Part shown: one piece after another, positions 51,490 to 60,457 of the stretch
Position numbering within the stretch: position 1 is the first letter of the stretch
Layout: every line of letters starts with the position of its first letter
Assembly (NCBI RefSeq): GCF_048898065.1
Contig: NZ_JBLWFI010000001.1
Span: forward strand, 434,001 to 498,000
Length of the DNA stretch: 64,000 nucleotides
Direction of reading: 5' to 3'
Source: Tepidibacillus_B infernus
GTDB lineage: Bacteria; Bacillota; Bacilli; Tepidibacillales; Tepidibacillaceae
Position numbers and translations under genes: made by a program
The notes under the pieces: model-generated
The model's input: only the letters and a program-made list of their open reading frames with translations
What the model was told of the DNA's origin: nothing
The model's database searches: none

Positions 51490-51615
51490 AGTATAACTTT
51501 GTTCCCCTTATCATTTGAATTTGTATATTCCATAAGCAGCGACCTTTGGGAGTATGTTTTCTTACAAATTAATCGGAATAAGCTTCAAAGGAAATCTTCG
51601 CTTTTGTGGGATTGT
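51490..51615 (+). repeat. Intergenic hairpin repeat, copy 4 (upstream of yqfC)
   Basis: Core 51558-51611: TTCTTACAAATTAATCGGAA, then TAAGCTTCAAAGGAA and TCGCTTTTGTGGGA. Its left arm is degenerate, but the loop motif ATCGGAATAnGCTTCAAAGG is well kept. An upstream GTATAACTTT resembles the block before copies 1 and 2. About 65 bp separate it from yqfC. Confidence 0.7.
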
Positions 51616-51677
51616 TATATTCATAAATTCCAAAAAAAAAGCATATGGGTGTAACAAGGAAGAGAGGGGGCAAAGCA

Positions 51678-51956
51678 TTGAGAAAGTTAAGACAAAAAAT
51701 TAAACAATTGACTGCAAATCAATTGGAACTTCCAAAAGATGTTATATTTGATTTGCCTCGCATCACCATGATTGGTTCCTATCAAATCTATATTGAAAAT
51801 CATAGAGGAGTTATTCAATTTACTGATCAATTTTTACATCTACGCTTAAGTAAAGGTGAATTAAGATTAGTTGGAAAACAACTTGTGATCCGAACCATAT
51901 TACCTGAAGAGGTACTAGTAGAAGGTATTATAAATGAAATTCACTATATTGATTAG
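51678..51956 (+). CDS. yqfC: Sporulation protein YqfC
   Basis: A 92-aa protein of the YqfC/YabP sporulation family. Visible features are ELPKDVIFDLPRITMIGSYQ, a following IENHRGVIQFTDQFLHLRLS, and GELRLVGKQLVIRTILPEEV. The function is unknown. The likely start is TTG 51678 with GAGAGGGGG ending 7 nt before it. An ATG at 51645 gives a longer version without a good site. It is 11 bp before yqfD. Confidence 0.9.
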   Translation: MRKLRQKIKQLTANQLELPKDVIFDLPRITMIGSYQIYIENHRGVIQFTDQFLHLRLSKGELRLVGKQLVIRTILPEEVLVEGIINEIHYID

Positions 51957-51967
51957 GAGGAGTCTTT

Positions 51968-53164
51968 TTGAATGTTCGTGGATTAAAATGGACTAGAGGT
52001 TACGTCGTATGCTCACTCAAAGGAAAACATATTGAATTATTTATTAACATGACAATCAAAAAACAATTAAAGATTTGGAACATAAAAATCGTAAATGATT
52101 CACAGGCCGTATTCTCGATTAGCCTTGAGGACTTTTTTAAATTAAAACCGATATTGCAAAAAACCTATACTCGAATCCATATTCTGCGTAAGGTAGGGTT
52201 ACCTTTCCAACTAGCCAAGTTAAACAAAAGAAAGGGAATCGCTACCGGCTTTTTATTATTTTTTGTGATGATTTATCTTTTATCTTCTATGGTTTGGACG
52301 ATCGAAATAGAAGGCAATCAAACTATGACAGATGAAGAAATATTTCAAGCGATTGAAAAGCTAGGGATACATAGAGGAATGTTTAAATTTCAACTCCCAG
52401 AAGATACAGTGATTCAAGAACAACTAGGTTCAAATTTAGAACAAGCCTCATGGATTGGGGTAAAATTAAAAGGAACTCATTTATTGATCACCATAATGGA
52501 GAAGGTGAAACCAGATGAAAAGCCATTAGTTGGCCCAAGGCATATTATATCTAGCAAAAACGCAGTTATTTATCGCATTTTAGCTGAAAAAGGAATCCCA
52601 CAGGTAAAAGTGAATGATCGCGTAAAAAAGGGTGATCTTTTAATCTCTGGAATTGTGGGAAATGTTGAAAACCAAGAGGCTCAAGAACTAGTAGCAGCAG
52701 AAGGGGAAGTCTTAGGAGTGGTTTGGTATGAATCCACCGTTACGATTCCATTAAAGCAGGAGTGGAAGGAATATACGGGTAATCGGGTTGAACGGAAGTA
52801 TCTTATGCTTGGGAATCGAGTATTAAGAGTAAAGGGAGCGAAGGAAATTCCTTTTTCACAATCTCAAAAACAGTATGATTTAAAACAGATATCATGGAAA
52901 AACTATGTTTTACCAATCGGTTTTCTTGATGAGACCATTTTAGAATACCATAATCAACAACGAGTTTTATCTGTCTCTGAAGCGATCAAATTAGCAAAAA
53001 ATCAAGCAAGACAGGATTTACGAACGAAAATTGATGAAGACAGCAATTTTAAAAGTGAAAAAGTTTTGCACCAAAGCACAGAGAATGGTAAAGTAACAGT
53101 AAAGATACTTTTTGAGGTGTTAGAAAATATCGCAACAACACAACCAATAGTTCAAGGAGAATGA
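51968..53164 (+). CDS. yqfD: Sporulation protein YqfD
   Basis: A 398-aa sporulation protein. The cytoplasmic N-terminal part (GYVVCSLKGKHIELFINMTI) is followed by a single membrane helix (ATGFLLFFVMIYLLSSMVWT). A large extracytoplasmic region starting IEIEGNQTMTDEEIFQAIEK resembles a POTRA/FtsQ-like fold. In Bacillus it is sigma-E controlled. The start is TTG 51968 after TAGGAGGAG. The end is 6 bp before phoH. Confidence 0.94.
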   Translation: MNVRGLKWTRGYVVCSLKGKHIELFINMTIKKQLKIWNIKIVNDSQAVFSISLEDFFKLKPILQKTYTRIHILRKVGLPFQLAKLNKRKGIATGFLLFFVMIYLLSSMVWTIEIEGNQTMTDEEIFQAIEKLGIHRGMFKFQLPEDTVIQEQLGSNLEQASWIGVKLKGTHLLITIMEKVKPDEKPLVGPRHIISSKNAVIYRILAEKGIPQVKVNDRVKKGDLLISGIVGNVENQEAQELVAAEGEVLGVVWYESTVTIPLKQEWKEYTGNRVERKYLMLGNRVLRVKGAKEIPFSQSQKQYDLKQISWKNYVLPIGFLDETILEYHNQQRVLSVSEAIKLAKNQARQDLRTKIDEDSNFKSEKVLHQSTENGKVTVKILFEVLENIATTQPIVQGE

Positions 53165-53170
53165 GGGCAT

Positions 53171-54142
53171 TTGCAAGTAGACGTATATACAAATCGAATT
53201 GCGCTAGGAGATATGGAAGAACGACAAAATTTATTTGGGCCACAAGATCAATGGTTAAAAATTATTGAAAAAGAAACAAATGTTCATATCTTAACTCGGC
53301 ATGAGAATCTTGTGCTTCAAGGGGATCAAAAAGAAGTAGACCGTTTGACAAAGTTATTTGAAGTTCTGGTCGTTTTAGTAAGAAAAGGATACCGACTCTC
53401 TGAAAGAGATATTTATTATGCATTAGAACTCGCAAAAGATGATTTATCAAACGAATTATTAGACCTTTATGATGAAAAAATCATGGTAACCTATAAAGGA
53501 AAAGAGATTCGAGTAAAATCTTTGGGACAGAAGCATTATGTTTCAACGATTCAAAAAAAAGATATTGTCTTTGGAATAGGTCCAGCAGGTACTGGGAAAA
53601 CGTACTTAGCAGTTGTCATGGCGGTGTCGGCATTAAAAAAGGGTGAAATACGGAAGATTGTTTTAACTCGCCCAGCCGTTGAAGCTGGGGAAAACTTAGG
53701 CTTTCTTCCTGGTGATTTACAGGAAAAGGTGGACCCTTATTTAAGGCCAATTTATGATGCGTTATATGATTTACTAGGTGTAGAACAAGTAAATAAACTG
53801 TTGGAGCGAGGAATGATTGAAATTGCCCCTTTAGCATATATGAGGGGTAGAACATTAGAAGATTCATTTATTATTCTAGATGAAGCGCAAAATACTACAC
53901 CTGAACAAATGAAAATGTTTTTAACACGTTTAGGGATAGGTTCTAAAATGGTAGTAACCGGAGATATTACACAAGTCGATTTACCAAGTAAAACGAAATC
54001 AGGTTTACGTGAAGCGGAAAGAATTCTTAAATCTATAGACGACATTGGTTTTATTTATTTAACTGAACATGATGTGGTTCGTCATCATCTCGTTCAAAAG
54101 ATAATTCTTGCTTATGAAAGAGATACACAAAGTCCTTCCTAA
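53171..54142 (+). CDS. phoH: PhoH family ATPase
   Basis: A PhoH-like P-loop ATPase of 323 aa, with reported links to RNA metabolism. An N-terminal KH-like region is followed by Walker A GIGPAGTGKTYLAVVMAV (near residue 136). Then come the conserved TRPAVEAGENLGFLPGDLQE and KVDPYLRPIYDAL. Walker B is FIILDEAQN, and VVTGDITQVDLP is also family-typical. The start is TTG 53171. It belongs to the yqfC-to-recO run of co-directional genes. Confidence 0.95.
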   Translation: MQVDVYTNRIALGDMEERQNLFGPQDQWLKIIEKETNVHILTRHENLVLQGDQKEVDRLTKLFEVLVVLVRKGYRLSERDIYYALELAKDDLSNELLDLYDEKIMVTYKGKEIRVKSLGQKHYVSTIQKKDIVFGIGPAGTGKTYLAVVMAVSALKKGEIRKIVLTRPAVEAGENLGFLPGDLQEKVDPYLRPIYDALYDLLGVEQVNKLLERGMIEIAPLAYMRGRTLEDSFIILDEAQNTTPEQMKMFLTRLGIGSKMVVTGDITQVDLPSKTKSGLREAERILKSIDDIGFIYLTEHDVVRHHLVQKIILAYERDTQSPS

Positions 54143-54159
54143 AAAGGGGCGAAAACGAA

Positions 54160-56310
54160 ATGGGAAAAAAGCAAAAAGTGAAATGGAATATGGTTAAAAT
54201 GATGGAAGGTTGGGGGAATCATCCTTCCATTCGTTTCTTCATGTATATTGGGTTAGGAATCATTATGTATTTGTTACTAATTGGACAAGTTATACCTGAA
54301 ACCTATGAACTAAAAGAGGGGCAGATTAGTCAGGTTACTTTAACTTCACCGATTCGTGTAGAAAATCAGTGGGCGACTGAACTTGCAAAGGATAAAGCAG
54401 CAAAATCAGTTCCTGATCAATATACAAAGGACGAAAATATTGTTAATGACCAAATTAGCCGATTGGAGCAAATGTTTACAGACATTTTAACGATAGCAGA
54501 AAATAAAGATCTATCTAAAGAAGAGAAGGAAGCTGCTTTAAGAGACCTAACTAGCTTATCTTTTTTAGACGACGCTTTATTCAAAGAACTATCTAGTTTA
54601 AATGTTGAAAAGATAAAAAATATTCAATATATCTCTAAATCTACGTTGGATATTGTGATGAATGATGGAGTGAACATTAAAAAATCAAATGAAGCTTTTG
54701 AAGAAGCGGCTCAAATCATTCAAAACAATCCGTTTGATAATGAAGATAAAATCAAACATTTGGCCAATGAAATGACAAAATATTTTATTAAACCGAATGT
54801 ATTTTATAATTCGGATCAAACTTCCCTTTTACGAGAAAAAGCAAAAAGTGAAGTCGAACCTGTTATCATTAAAAAAGATGAATTGATCGTAAAACAGGGC
54901 CAATATATTGATAAAGAAATTTATGAAAAATTAAAAGCAGCAGGACTATTAAAGGATACTTCAACATTATGGCCCTATTTTGGGTTATTGATGTTCATTT
55001 TACTCATTTTATTGCTTCTTTTCTTTAGTATTGAACGGATGAATCCTTTCTTACATCAAGATAACCGTGCACTTCTCTTATTATTTACGATCTTTATTTT
55101 AACATTTTCAAGTATTAGTATTTTGGGATTGATTGGTTTAGGTAAAGACCTTTTAACCTCCCCTAAGGGTTATTTAGCACCAGTCGCTTTTGGTGTGATG
55201 TTAATTACCTTACTCATTAATATGAAGATGGCGATTCTGAGTGGTGTTATTTTTAGTATTTTTACTAGCATGATCTTTAGTACGGATCAAAGCTTCATTT
55301 TTGATTTTAGATATGGATTTGTTGCCTTGATCGGTAGTGTTGCTGGTGCATTTGCGATTGGAAGAATTAAGCAACGTTCCGCCATTTTAAAAGCTGGATT
55401 AGTGGTTTCGTTGTTTAATGTAATTGGAATTGCCGTGATCGTGATGTTGACGAGCCAAAGTTATTCATTGAGACAAATGTTTGCAACCCTTTCATATGGT
55501 GCAATAGGAGGATTCTTTTCTTCCGTGCTTACGATTGGTTTCTTACCATTTTTTGAAGCTGTTTTTGGGATTCTATCTCCTACTAGATTAATTGAATTAT
55601 CGAACCCAAATCATCCTCTTTTACGGAAATTGTTAATTGAAACGCCAGGGACTTATCACCATAGTGTGATTGTAGGAAATCTGGCAGAGGCAGCAGCTGA
55701 AGCAATTAATGCAAACGGATTATTGGCTAGAGTAGGTGCCTATTATCATGATTTAGGAAAAACAAAACGGCCTAGTTTTTTTATTGAGAATCAATTAAAT
55801 ATGGAAAATCCTCATGATAAAATTTCACCAAGTTTGAGTAAAAATATTATCTTGGCTCATCCAAAAGATGGGGTAGAGATGTTAAAGGCTTATAAAATCC
55901 CTAATGCCATTCAGGATATTGCTGAGCAACATCATGGAACTTCTTTACTTAAATATTTTTATCATAAGGTTTCTAAAGATTCTGAACAACCTATTCTAGA
56001 GGTTGAATATCGTTACCCTGGGCCAAAACCACAATTTAAAGAGGCAGCGATTGTAGGAATCGCAGACAGTGTTGAAGCGGCTGTAAGGTCAATTAAACAT
56101 CCTACCAATGAAATCATTGAAGAAATGGTTAGAAAAATTATTAAATCCAAATTGGATGATGGTCAGTTAAATGAGTGTGACTTAACATTAAAAGAATTAG
56201 AAATTATTGCAATTTCGATGTTGGAAACCTTGAAAGGTATTTTTCATTCGCGAATTGAGTATCCTGATGATAAGGATTTAGAAGAAACAAAAGGGGCGAG
56301 ATCTAGCTAA
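54160..56310 (+). CDS. pgpH: 7TMR-HDED/HD family c-di-AMP phosphodiesterase PgpH
   Basis: A membrane phosphodiesterase of 716 aa that hydrolyses cyclic di-AMP in characterised relatives (YqfF/PgpH). One N-terminal helix is followed by a long extracellular 7TMR-HDED domain (residues about 50-270). Seven membrane helices follow, and then a cytoplasmic HD domain starts at LIETPGTYHHSVIVGNLAEA, with AYYHDLGKTKRP and AEQHHGTSLLKYF. The stop overlaps the ybeY start. An AAAGGGG site precedes the ATG. Confidence 0.96.
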   Translation: MGKKQKVKWNMVKMMEGWGNHPSIRFFMYIGLGIIMYLLLIGQVIPETYELKEGQISQVTLTSPIRVENQWATELAKDKAAKSVPDQYTKDENIVNDQISRLEQMFTDILTIAENKDLSKEEKEAALRDLTSLSFLDDALFKELSSLNVEKIKNIQYISKSTLDIVMNDGVNIKKSNEAFEEAAQIIQNNPFDNEDKIKHLANEMTKYFIKPNVFYNSDQTSLLREKAKSEVEPVIIKKDELIVKQGQYIDKEIYEKLKAAGLLKDTSTLWPYFGLLMFILLILLLLFFSIERMNPFLHQDNRALLLLFTIFILTFSSISILGLIGLGKDLLTSPKGYLAPVAFGVMLITLLINMKMAILSGVIFSIFTSMIFSTDQSFIFDFRYGFVALIGSVAGAFAIGRIKQRSAILKAGLVVSLFNVIGIAVIVMLTSQSYSLRQMFATLSYGAIGGFFSSVLTIGFLPFFEAVFGILSPTRLIELSNPNHPLLRKLLIETPGTYHHSVIVGNLAEAAAEAINANGLLARVGAYYHDLGKTKRPSFFIENQLNMENPHDKISPSLSKNIILAHPKDGVEMLKAYKIPNAIQDIAEQHHGTSLLKYFYHKVSKDSEQPILEVEYRYPGPKPQFKEAAIVGIADSVEAAVRSIKHPTNEIIEEMVRKIIKSKLDDGQLNECDLTLKELEIIAISMLETLKGIFHSRIEYPDDKDLEETKGARSS

Positions 56311-56789
56311 TGATAGATGTTGATGTCTTAGATGAGCAAGAAGAAAGGGAAATCCTAGAGAAAGAAATTGAATTAGTCAATCAAGTAATTCAAACTGCTG
56401 CAGAATTAGAAGGGATCACTGAAGGAGAAGTGGTTGTTACACTGGTTGATAACAAGCGAATCCATGAACTAAATCGAGACTATCGTGGAATCGATCGACC
56501 TACAGATGTATTATCCTTTGCATTAAATGAACCGGGCGAAGATGATCTAGATATTGTTTATGATGAAGAGATGGATATGCCGACTATGCTTGGAGATATA
56601 GTGATTTCAATTCCAAAGGTGATCCAGCAAGCAGCTGATTATGGCCATTCCTTTGAACGGGAGTTAGGGTTTTTAACAGCTCATGGTTTCTTGCATTTAT
56701 TAGGTTATGATCATGAGACAAAAGAAGATGAAAAAGTAATGTTTACAAAACAAGAGTTGATTTTAGAGAAAATGAAACTATCAAGGTGA
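56310..56789 (+). CDS. ybeY: rRNA maturation endoribonuclease YbeY
   Basis: A zinc endoribonuclease for 16S rRNA 3' maturation, 159 aa. The metal site is HGFLHLLGYDHE (three histidines), and DYRGIDRPTDVLSFAL is the conserved central motif. The start overlaps the pgpH stop by one base, and the stop overlaps the dgkA start region. Confidence 0.97.
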   Translation: MIDVDVLDEQEEREILEKEIELVNQVIQTAAELEGITEGEVVVTLVDNKRIHELNRDYRGIDRPTDVLSFALNEPGEDDLDIVYDEEMDMPTMLGDIVISIPKVIQQAADYGHSFERELGFLTAHGFLHLLGYDHETKEDEKVMFTKQELILEKMKLSR

Positions 56790-57484
56790 TGATGAATGTG
56801 ATCTGGGGGAAATTCCTTCGAAGTTTTGTCTATGCAAGTGAGGGAATTACATATTCCTTGGCAAGCCAAAGAAATATGAAAGTTCACTTCACGATTGCTT
56901 TCATCGTTCTTTTGTTGGGAATGTGGTTTCACTTTAATACGATGGATACCCTTATTATTCTTTTTACCATTGGACTGGTGATTGGTTTTGAAATGGTAAA
57001 TACGGCAATTGAAGCGACGATAGATTTAGTAACGCAAGAATTTCATCCCTTAGCAAAGATTGCAAAGGATGTAGCCGCTGGAGCTATTTTAATGGTTACT
57101 TTTACAGTTGTTTTTGTTGGATTGGTTGTGCTATTTCCCTATTTAACATTGATCTATCAAGAGGGATGGAAAGGTAGGTTGCCATCCCAACCCTCTTTCT
57201 TTATTTTACAGGGATTCTTTCTGTTATTATTTACCTATGTTGTAAAAGCATATTGGTATAAAAAGCAATCCAATTACGAGCCTAACGTATTAGTAGGTAT
57301 TTTGTTTTATTTATTTGTTCTTTTCTATTTTATAAATGTTTTATTTTCTTTACTTGTTTTTTTTCTTTTAACCAACTATTTAATCATGATTTTATTTAAG
57401 AAGAAGTTTACCTGGGTTGGATTTGTGCAAAATGGACTGATCTCAATCGGGGGTTTTTTTCTCTTATACTATCTTTTTTACTGA
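56786..57484 (+). CDS. dgkA: Diacylglycerol/undecaprenol kinase with hydrophobic C-terminal extension
   Basis: Residues 1-115 are a DgkA-type membrane kinase: GITYSLASQRNMKVHFTIAF, then GFEMVNTAIEATIDLVT with the catalytic glutamate region, and HPLAKIAKDVAAGAILM. Such enzymes in Bacilli phosphorylate undecaprenol. About 110 further residues form three or four extra helices without recognisable catalytic residues. Some relatives carry a PAP2-like phosphatase domain there, but the SGH motif is missing here. The start is uncertain: GTG 56786, ATG 56792 or GTG 56798; AAGGTGA at 56783-56789 best fits the last. Confidence 0.9.
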   Translation: MMMNVIWGKFLRSFVYASEGITYSLASQRNMKVHFTIAFIVLLLGMWFHFNTMDTLIILFTIGLVIGFEMVNTAIEATIDLVTQEFHPLAKIAKDVAAGAILMVTFTVVFVGLVVLFPYLTLIYQEGWKGRLPSQPSFFILQGFFLLLFTYVVKAYWYKKQSNYEPNVLVGILFYLFVLFYFINVLFSLLVFFLLTNYLIMILFKKKFTWVGFVQNGLISIGGFFLLYYLFY

Positions 57485-57523
57485 TAACCTTTTTCTATAT
57501 TCATAAATGGAGGAGAATAAGAA

Positions 57524-57931
57524 ATGAAAAAAGAGGAATTAATTGAGTTAGCAAAGGAAGCAAGAAAAAATGCTTATGTTCCTTATTCAAAATTTGAAGT
57601 TGGCGCTGCGATTTTAACTAAAAGTGGGAAAATATATAAAGGGGCAAATATTGAAAATGCCTCATATGGCTTAACCAACTGTGCGGAAAGAACAGCGATC
57701 TTCAAAGCAATCTCAGAAGGGGATCATGACTTAGACGAAATTGCTGTTATTGCTGATACAGAAGATCCTGTAGCACCGTGTGGTGCTTGTCGCCAGGTCA
57801 TGGTTGAGTTTTTCAATCCTAAAGCAAAAGTATATTTGGCTAATTTAAAAGGGGATGTATTGGAAACAACCGTAGAGGGGTTACTTCCAGGGGCATTTAC
57901 ACAGGAGGATTTAGATGAATCAGGAAAGTAA
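57524..57931 (+). CDS. cdd: Cytidine deaminase
   Basis: A tetrameric zinc enzyme that converts cytidine and deoxycytidine to uridine forms, 135 aa. The zinc site is NCAERTAIF with PCGACRQVM, and VPYSKFEVGAAI is the N-terminal family motif. A GGAGGAG site precedes ATG 57524. The last 17 bases overlap era, whose ATG is at 57915. Confidence 0.97.
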   Translation: MKKEELIELAKEARKNAYVPYSKFEVGAAILTKSGKIYKGANIENASYGLTNCAERTAIFKAISEGDHDLDEIAVIADTEDPVAPCGACRQVMVEFFNPKAKVYLANLKGDVLETTVEGLLPGAFTQEDLDESGK

Positions 57932-58835
57932 GCAAATAAAATCTGGCTTTGTTGCCATTATTGGTAGACCAAATGTAGGGAAATCCACATTACTTAATGA
58001 AGTGATTGGTCAAAAAGTGGCAATCATGTCCGACAAACCGCAAACGACCCGAAATAAGATTCGTGCTGTTTTTACCAATGAGCAAGGACAAATTGTTTTT
58101 ATTGACACACCAGGTGTACATAAACCAAAAACGAAATTGGGTCAGTATATGATGAATATTACTTTGACCTCATTACAAGAAGTAGATCTCATTTTATATC
58201 TCATTGATGTGACTAATAAATTTGGTCTAGGGGAGCAGTTCATCTTAGAACAATTAAAGGAAGTACGTTCTACCCCTGTATTCCTTATCTTAAATAAAAT
58301 TGACTTAGTGACTCCAGAGCAATTATTACCGATTATTGAACAATATCGATCATTATTTGATTTTAAAGAAGTGATTCCTATTTCTGCGTTAAAAGGGAAT
58401 AACGTGCAAACTTTACTAAGTGAGATTTTTGAAGAGCTACCAGAGGGGCCTTACTATTTCCCACCAGATCAAGTTGTAGAATCACCTGAAAGGTTTATCG
58501 TTGCTGAATTAATTCGGGAAAAAATTTTGCATCTAACAAGGGAAGAAGTTCCACATTCTATTGCGGTTGTGGTTGAATCGATGAAGCCAGGTGAAGAAAA
58601 TCCCAATACCGTCGTGATCCAAGCCGTAATCTATACTGAGAGACCCTCTCAAAAGGCAATTATTATTGGCAAAAGTGGCAGCATGTTAAAGGAAATTGGG
58701 AAAAAGGCACGGGAGGATATTGAAAGATTATTGGGAACCAAAACTTTTATAGAATTATGGGTGAAAGTGAAAGAAGACTGGAAAAATCGCGATTACTTAT
58801 TAAAGGATTTTGGTTATTTTGAAGAAAATGATTAG
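57915..58835 (+). CDS. era: GTPase Era
   Basis: An essential ribosome-assembly GTPase that binds the 3' end of 16S rRNA. G1 is GRPNVGKSTLLNEVIG (from about residue 17), the switch I threonine is in KPQTTRNKI, G3 is DTPGVHKPK and G4 is NKIDL. The C-terminal KH domain ends IIIGKSGSMLKEIGKKARED. The length of 306 aa is normal. ACAGGAGG lies in the cdd end before the ATG. Confidence 0.98.
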   Translation: MNQESKQIKSGFVAIIGRPNVGKSTLLNEVIGQKVAIMSDKPQTTRNKIRAVFTNEQGQIVFIDTPGVHKPKTKLGQYMMNITLTSLQEVDLILYLIDVTNKFGLGEQFILEQLKEVRSTPVFLILNKIDLVTPEQLLPIIEQYRSLFDFKEVIPISALKGNNVQTLLSEIFEELPEGPYYFPPDQVVESPERFIVAELIREKILHLTREEVPHSIAVVVESMKPGEENPNTVVIQAVIYTERPSQKAIIIGKSGSMLKEIGKKAREDIERLLGTKTFIELWVKVKEDWKNRDYLLKDFGYFEEND

Positions 58836-58932
58836 ATTATTCCTGAAATTTTTTTCCTCGGATAGAAAAGAAGTAGTTAGCTTATCCTAATAGATATAAA
58901 TACTTCAATCTGTGAGGAAAGGGTGAAAAGCC

Positions 58933-59070
58933 ATGAAAAACTTTTCATGGAACTATTTTTGCAATACAGGACAGATTGACGCTTATCTTTTATACAAGGA
59001 TTGTGAAAAAGCAAATCAAGTAGAGGATGACTCTGCAATAAAAGAGCGAAAGGCATTAGAACAGACCTAA
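58933..59070 (+). CDS. yqzL: YqzL-like small protein
   Basis: A 45-aa protein between era and recO, the position of yqzL in Bacillus. It begins MKNFSWNYFCNTGQIDAYLL; the aromatic start, the TGxxDxYLL segment and the acidic second half match the YqzL pattern. The function is unknown. GAGGAAAGGG upstream of ATG 58933 supports translation. Confidence 0.8.
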   Translation: MKNFSWNYFCNTGQIDAYLLYKDCEKANQVEDDSAIKERKALEQT

Positions 59071-59108
59071 AGGATAAATAAGTGAATGGGAGAAACTGGA
59101 GCATAAAA

Positions 59109-59852
59109 ATGTTAGTAAGAACTGAAGGTATCGTGATCAGAACCGTAGATTACGGAGAGACAAATAAAATTATTACCTTATATACAAGAACACATGGAAA
59201 AGTATCGCTTATGGCTAGAGGCGCAAAGAAAACAAAAAGTCGTTTTAGTTCCATGTCACAGGTTTTTAGTTATGGAGAATATATATTTTTTTTGGGAAAA
59301 GAGATGGGATCTTTAAATCAAGCTGAACATATTCGTATGTTCCCCACCTTTCATACTGATATTGAAAAGACTGCATATGCAGCATACCTTATTGAACTTA
59401 TTGATAAAATGACAGAATCAAATGATCCAAATCCATTTTTATTTCAACAATTATTAGCTGGCCTTGAATTAATTGATGAGGGAAAAGATGAAGAAGTGAT
59501 TGCCAGAATTTTTGAAATGAAAATACTATACATTTCTGGTTATCGCCCTCATCTACACTCATGTGCAATTTGCGGTAGTGAGGAGGCACTTAGTGGTTTT
59601 GACATTAGACATGGTGGTCTTGTTTGTTCTAAACATTTTGACCAGTATCGAACGATTGCTTTACAACCAATTACCATTAAATTATTACAAATGTTTGAAA
59701 TGATTGATATGAAACGAATTGGTCAGGTCAATATCAAAGATTCAACAAAAATTCAACTTTCACATGTGATGAAGTCATTTTTTGATCAATATATAGGTAT
59801 AACTTTAAAATCTAGACAATTTCTAGATCAATTGCACAAGTACAAAGAATAG
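59109..59852 (+). CDS. recO: DNA repair protein RecO
   Basis: A recombination mediator that loads RecA with RecR. The protein is 247 aa. An N-terminal OB fold (VRTEGIVIRTVDYGETNKII) is followed by a helical region. A zinc-site segment CAICGSEEALSGFDIRHGGL then leads to VCSKH. ATG 59109 follows TGGAGC by 6 nt; the longer frame from 59082 has no site. Confidence 0.95.
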   Translation: MLVRTEGIVIRTVDYGETNKIITLYTRTHGKVSLMARGAKKTKSRFSSMSQVFSYGEYIFFLGKEMGSLNQAEHIRMFPTFHTDIEKTAYAAYLIELIDKMTESNDPNPFLFQQLLAGLELIDEGKDEEVIARIFEMKILYISGYRPHLHSCAICGSEEALSGFDIRHGGLVCSKHFDQYRTIALQPITIKLLQMFEMIDMKRIGQVNIKDSTKIQLSHVMKSFFDQYIGITLKSRQFLDQLHKYKE

Positions 59853-59862
59853 GAGGGATACC

Positions 59863-60255
59863 ATGGAGCCCAAAAAGGAAGATGTGCTAATAGAAATTAT
59901 CCAACATCGAGTACATTGTAGTCGCGAAGAAGCACGTAATTTTCTAAAAAAACACCATTATGATTTGGTATCCGCTATGAATGAAATCAACGGAATAAAA
60001 GATGGGCCAAAAGAACATGTTATCGAAGAAGTTTTTCATGTCTCTGGAGAGAAATTATTAAAAATGTTAAGGAGTCTTCTAAAACAAACGAATTTGGTCC
60101 ATTTAACTCTACAAAAAGACCAGAAAGTTCTCTTATCTATTCCCATAGCTTTTGGGGTGTTCATGTTTTGGTTATATCCTTTCATTTCTACATTAACAAC
60201 TCTTTACTTAATAAAAAGTAATTACACGATTAAGATATTGAAAAGAATCGCGTAA
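59863..60255 (+). CDS. DUF4342 domain protein
   Basis: A 130-aa protein with an N-terminal UBA-like helical part (IEIIQHRVHCSREEARNFLK, then DLVSAMNEING). A C-terminal DUF4342-type domain ends in a membrane helix (IPIAFGVFMFWLYPFISTLT). The function is unknown. It lies 10 bp after recO with an AGGAGGG site and takes the place where glyQ-glyS stand in Bacillus subtilis. Confidence 0.82.
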   Translation: MEPKKEDVLIEIIQHRVHCSREEARNFLKKHHYDLVSAMNEINGIKDGPKEHVIEEVFHVSGEKLLKMLRSLLKQTNLVHLTLQKDQKVLLSIPIAFGVFMFWLYPFISTLTTLYLIKSNYTIKILKRIA

Positions 60256-60268
60256 TGATTTCATAGGT

Positions 60269-60326
60269 TCCCACAAAGGTAGTTGGAATAGCTTTTAAGG
60301 AAGTCTTTACTTTTGTGGGTTTTTTT
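60269..60326 (+). repeat. Intergenic hairpin repeat, copy 5 (upstream of ccpN)
   Basis: TCCCACAAAGGTAGTTGGAA, then TAGCTTTTAAGGAA and TTACTTTTGTGGG, followed by seven T residues. Here the hairpin could double as a terminator for the DUF4342 gene. Confidence 0.8.
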
Positions 60327-60395
60327 AGCTCTCATGTATCCCATTTAGGAATAGAGGGCTTTTTCTTTTAAACCTTTAATTAGTTCTTGCAGAAG

Positions 60396-60425
60396 TTGGA
60401 ATAACAATATAGTATATACTATATA
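60396..60425 (+). promoter_or_regulatory. Probable ccpN promoter with 18-bp palindrome
   Basis: TTGGAA (60396-60401) and TATATA (60420-60425) are 18 bp apart. Between and over the -10 box lies the perfect palindrome ATATAGTATATACTATAT (60407-60424), a natural operator position. The regulator is not known; autoregulation is possible. Confidence 0.45.
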
Positions 60426-60457
60426 AAGAAAAAATATAAAAAGTATAACACAATTAC

